Shown: in pieces, positions 5,052 to 5,521 of the stretch
How the letters are laid out: each line of letters starts with the position of its first letter
Position numbering within the stretch: position 1 is the stretch's first letter
Origin: UBA4744 sp035282865
Lineage (GTDB): Bacteria > Actinomycetota > Acidimicrobiia > Spongiisociales > UBA4744
Reading direction: 5' to 3'
Length of the DNA: 5,521 nt
Assembly (NCBI GenBank): GCA_035282865.1
Contig: DATEVB010000040.1
Coordinates: forward strand, 1-5,521
The notes under the pieces: generated by a model
Database searches by the model: none
Told to the model about the DNA's origin: nothing
The model's input: only the letters and a program-made list of their open reading frames with translations
Made by a program: the position numbers and the translations under genes

Positions 5052-5090
5052 GCGACGATCCCCGGGTCCCACAGCTCGGGGATCGTTCGC
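5052..5090 (+). repeat. Long hairpin just before the transporter start
   Basis: CGATCCCCG (5056-5064) pairs exactly with CGGGGATCG (5077-5085). The stem extends with GCGA (5052-5055) and TCGC (5087-5090) past one bulged T, giving 13 pairs with a 12-nt loop. No T tract follows. If transcribed it would be a stable leader hairpin ending 18 nt before the GTG start; as DNA it could be a binding dyad. Confidence 0.65.
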
Positions 5091-5096
5091 GCCCGA

Positions 5097-5102
5097 TATC
5101 CT
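5097..5102 (+). promoter_or_regulatory. Possible -10 element for leaderless transcription
   Basis: TATCCT fits the TANNNT -10 pattern and ends 6 nt before the GTG at 5109, the spacing expected if transcription starts on the start codon itself. No Shine-Dalgarno precedes that codon; the preceding bases are CCTCCT, the opposite polarity. Leaderless genes are common in actinobacteria. No -35 match is visible. Confidence 0.4.
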
Positions 5103-5108
5103 CCTCCT

Positions 5109-5521
5109 GTGCCGTCCCGCTCCAACGCCATGGTGTCCCTGGTCGTCCTCACCGCCGCGTGGGGCACGATCCCCCTGATCGTGCGGTCGGTTGATTTGTC
5201 TACTCAGCAACTGGTCGCCATGCGGTTGTGGCTCGGGGGGCTGCCTTTGCTGGCCGTTCTGCTCAGCCGCGGCGTGCCGCTCCTCAGTGCTTCGCAATGG
5301 TGGAGGGTGATCGGTCTTGGTGCATTGCTGGCCTTCCACTGGGTGGCCTTCTTTTGGTCGCTCAATACGACCACCGTGGCCATCGCGCTGGTGCTGGTCT
5401 ACCTGGCGCCGGTGGCTATGGCCACCCTGGCGCCGGTCGTGCTGGGAGAGCCCCTCCGAGCGCGAGCAGCAGTGGCGCTGGCGGTTGCCCTGGCCGGGGT
5501 AATACTGGTGGCCAGACCCGG
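5109..5521 (+). CDS. EamA/DMT-family membrane transporter, N-terminal part
   Basis: Members of this drug/metabolite transporter superfamily have about ten helices made from two repeated halves and export or import small metabolites; the substrate cannot be read from this sequence. The 137 visible residues give roughly five hydrophobic segments: about 8-28, 33-53, 66-86, 88-110 and 119-137. Family features include the early AAWGTIPLIVRS (16-27), the QLVAMRLWLGGLPL stretch (34-47) and the segment ending ALVLVYLAPVAMATLAPVVL then GEPLRARA (93-120), where P101 and the GE after helix four are typical. The gene is cut by the window end, so this is about the first half. The GTG at 5109 has no Shine-Dalgarno but has a -10-like TATCCT at leaderless spacing; an ATG at 5130 is an alternative that trims seven residues. 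The frame stays open upstream to 4935, but the hairpin there argues against coding. Confidence 0.85.
   Translation, partial: MPSRSNAMVSLVVLTAAWGTIPLIVRSVDLSTQQLVAMRLWLGGLPLLAVLLSRGVPLLSASQWWRVIGLGALLAFHWVAFFWSLNTTTVAIALVLVYLAPVAMATLAPVVLGEPLRARAAVALAVALAGVILVARP

Larger units (their letters stand above)
4871..5108. other. Gene-free region before the transporter
   Basis: Together with the terminator stretch from 4760, this makes 349 nt with no supportable gene. Minus-strand frames stay open across it, but they run through the terminator hairpin and the transporter's coding region and show no recognisable domain. What it holds: a weak CGGAG/CTCCG stem (4896-4900 with 4911-4915), two of the window's three GGGAACT motifs (4906-4912 and 5001-5007), a 15-bp near-palindrome (4999-5013), an ECF-like promoter match (5002-5028) and a long hairpin (5052-5090). 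Confidence 0.6.

Noticed and set aside
4808..5167. A 119-residue minus-strand frame in the gene-free region
   Set aside because: It crosses the terminator hairpin and the transporter start, has no recognisable motif, and its composition looks like random GC-rich translation.
4997..5194. A 65-residue + strand frame in the gene-free region
   Set aside because: It overlaps the transporter in another frame and is Arg/Pro-rich as expected of an out-of-frame reading.
1..5521. CRISPR array, insertion sequence, phage or defence genes
   Set aside because: No regularly spaced repeats, no transposase or integrase motifs and no defence-type domains are visible; gene content is core housekeeping plus two metabolic or transport genes.

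Overview
The window looks like chromosomal core sequence from a high-GC bacterium (about 60% GC by eye), most likely an actinomycete-type organism (Actinomycetota, possibly Acidimicrobiia). The grounds are GC content, frequent TTG and GTG starts, the compact rpsF-ssb-rpsR-rplI-dnaB cluster, a zinc-ribbon (C+) S18, and an apparently leaderless gene. The phylum is an inference; no rRNA or other decisive marker is present.

Positions 1-94 are a leader with several small stems. Positions 95-3004 hold five co-directional genes: ribosomal protein S6 (rpsF), single-stranded DNA-binding protein (ssb), ribosomal protein S18 (rpsR), ribosomal protein L9 (rplI) and replicative helicase DnaB (dnaB). Gaps are short (65, 19, -4 and 7 nt), so this is almost certainly one operon joining the S6:S18 pair of the 30S platform, L9 of the 50S subunit, and two replication-fork proteins. 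It is followed by a small two-span membrane protein (3050-3244) of unknown role.

Positions 3245-3418 are non-coding but unusually structured: a closing 7-bp stem, a tRNA-Leu-like D-arm string that does not fold into a tRNA, a perfect 11-bp hairpin, and a second 6-bp hairpin. They lead into a 446-residue P-loop protein (3419-4759) of the cyclic 2,3-diphosphoglycerate synthetase family, best known from hyperthermophilic methanogens. An imperfect inverted repeat and a strong terminator hairpin (4837-4865) close that unit.

The 349 nt from 4760 to 5108 carry no convincing gene. They hold the terminator, three GGGAACT motifs, a 15-bp near-palindrome, an ECF-sigma-like promoter match and a long hairpin. 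An EamA/DMT-type membrane transporter begins at 5109 and runs off the end of the window. All called genes are on the + strand. I see no mobile element, CRISPR array, rRNA or intact tRNA. The parts most worth a second look are the structured block before the cDPGS-like gene, that gene itself, and the regulatory region before the transporter.
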